Assembly: GCA_002026005.1 (NCBI GenBank)
Contig: MWOX01000134.1
Coordinates: 1-34,266 of the forward strand
Reading direction: 5' to 3'
Origin: Prochlorococcus sp. HOT208_60m_808M21
Lineage (GTDB): Bacteria; Cyanobacteriota; Cyanobacteriia; PCC-6307; Cyanobiaceae
DNA length: 34,266 bases
Each line of letters starts with the position of its first letter. Within the stretch, counting starts at the first letter, position 1. Position numbers and translations under genes: made by a program. The notes beneath the pieces are model-generated. The model had not been told where the DNA came from. It did not search any database and worked only from the letters and a program-made list of their open reading frames with translations. Below are positions 33,846-34,266 of the stretch, piece after piece.

Positions 33846-34266
33846 TCAAGTTAAACTATTTTTGATTTTACCATTTATTAATTCGCCAACTATTGCGATG
33901 GAGCTATAAGCTATCAAAACTATGGTAACTTCTTGCCATGCGAAGGAACTTAGTGATTCTTGCAGTTGCCAACCTAGACCAACACTTCCAATGACCCCGA
34001 CAATTGCAGTTTCTCTAATAATGATGTCAGATCTATAAGCGCAATATGCTAAGTAACTTTTTGCTTGTTGAGAAAATAAACCTAAAAGCCAACTAGTCTT
34101 TTTTGAGATTCCTAGAGATTTCATTGCGATGTAATTTCTCCTATCTTGGCTATCTAGATTTGTAAAAAGTAATTTGCTTGTAATGCCAGCATTGTGAAGA
34201 CCTAATGTTAAAGCTGCCAAAGATAAAGAGGGATTATTAAAAGTTAAAAGAGTGAGAAGTATTACA
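33846..34266 (-). CDS. phnE: ABC phosphonate/phosphite transporter permease PhnE (C-terminal part)
   Basis: The 140 visible codons run open to the right edge, so the N-terminus is outside the window. A first in-frame TTG at 34220 is not the true start: the frame continues upstream as VILLTLLTFNNPSLS. The permease signature is visible in LGISKKTSWLLGLFSQQAKS and YRSDIIIRETAIVGVIGSVG, with hydrophobic helices before and after. This is the inner-membrane subunit of PhnCDE uptake. The adjacent phnC and phnD genes would lie beyond the edge. Confidence 0.85.
   Translation of the reverse strand, partial: VILLTLLTFNNPSLSLAALTLGLHNAGITSKLLFTNLDSQDRRNYIAMKSLGISKKTSWLLGLFSQQAKSYLAYCAYRSDIIIRETAIVGVIGSVGLGWQLQESLSSFAWQEVTIVLIAYSSIAIVGELINGKIKNSLT

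Overview
The window looks like chromosome of a high-light-adapted Prochlorococcus (marine picocyanobacterium). The sequence is very AT-rich and densely packed, and several start codons are TTG. It encodes cyanobacterium/plastid-typical proteins (Tic20-like, CPP1-like J-domain protein, DUF92/VTE6-like, DUF3531, DUF2811, lumenal pentapeptide protein), a monomeric B12-dependent ribonucleotide reductase, a tiny DUF4278 protein and a PhnE permease. The assignment rests on recognising the proteins; no search was run.

Layout. 1-5.3 kb: a Fur-family regulator; an ArsS-like radical SAM enzyme; a StpA/GgpP-like glucosylglycerol-phosphate phosphatase divergent from a GpsA-like dehydrogenase; and an unknown protein. 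5.3-9.1 kb: sulfur/methionine genes (metY, metA, SulP permease). 9.1-14.4 kb: a flavin oxidoreductase upstream of SulP, a CbiX chelatase, a 380-bp gap with DnaA-box-like 9-mers and a terminator-like hairpin, a DUF2811 protein, a GMC oxidoreductase and a pentapeptide-repeat protein. 14.4-15.4 kb: an uncharacterised pair, one member ribbon-helix-helix-like, with repeat/palindrome sites in front. 15.6-17.8 kb: gloA, Tic20-like and small membrane or exported proteins. 17.85-23.4 kb: an accessory-looking, gene-poor stretch next to tRNA-Ser(UGA). It holds a decayed FkbM-like methyltransferase, an SGNH/MBOAT acyltransferase pair, a YdcF-like frame without a usable start codon, and two very small genes, one with a long GC-richer leader and a strong terminator. 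23.4-34.3 kb: housekeeping genes (nrdJ, prfC, CPP1-like, hslO, ECF-like ATPase, DUF3531, rsmE, DUF92, SGNH esterase), ending inside phnE.

Functional links. MetA carries Glu at the position that distinguishes acetyl- from succinyl-transferases, which fits the adjacent O-acetylhomoserine sulfhydrylase MetY; the SulP permease may supply the sulfur. CbiX (cobalt insertion) feeds the cofactor that NrdJ needs. StpA and the GpsA-like protein both point to glycerol-3-phosphate/compatible-solute metabolism. No CRISPR array, insertion sequence, integrase or prophage gene was seen. The least explained items are the ribbon-helix-helix pair with its putative operator, the DnaA-box cluster, the DUF4278 leader RNA, and the eroding surface-modification block beside tRNA-Ser.
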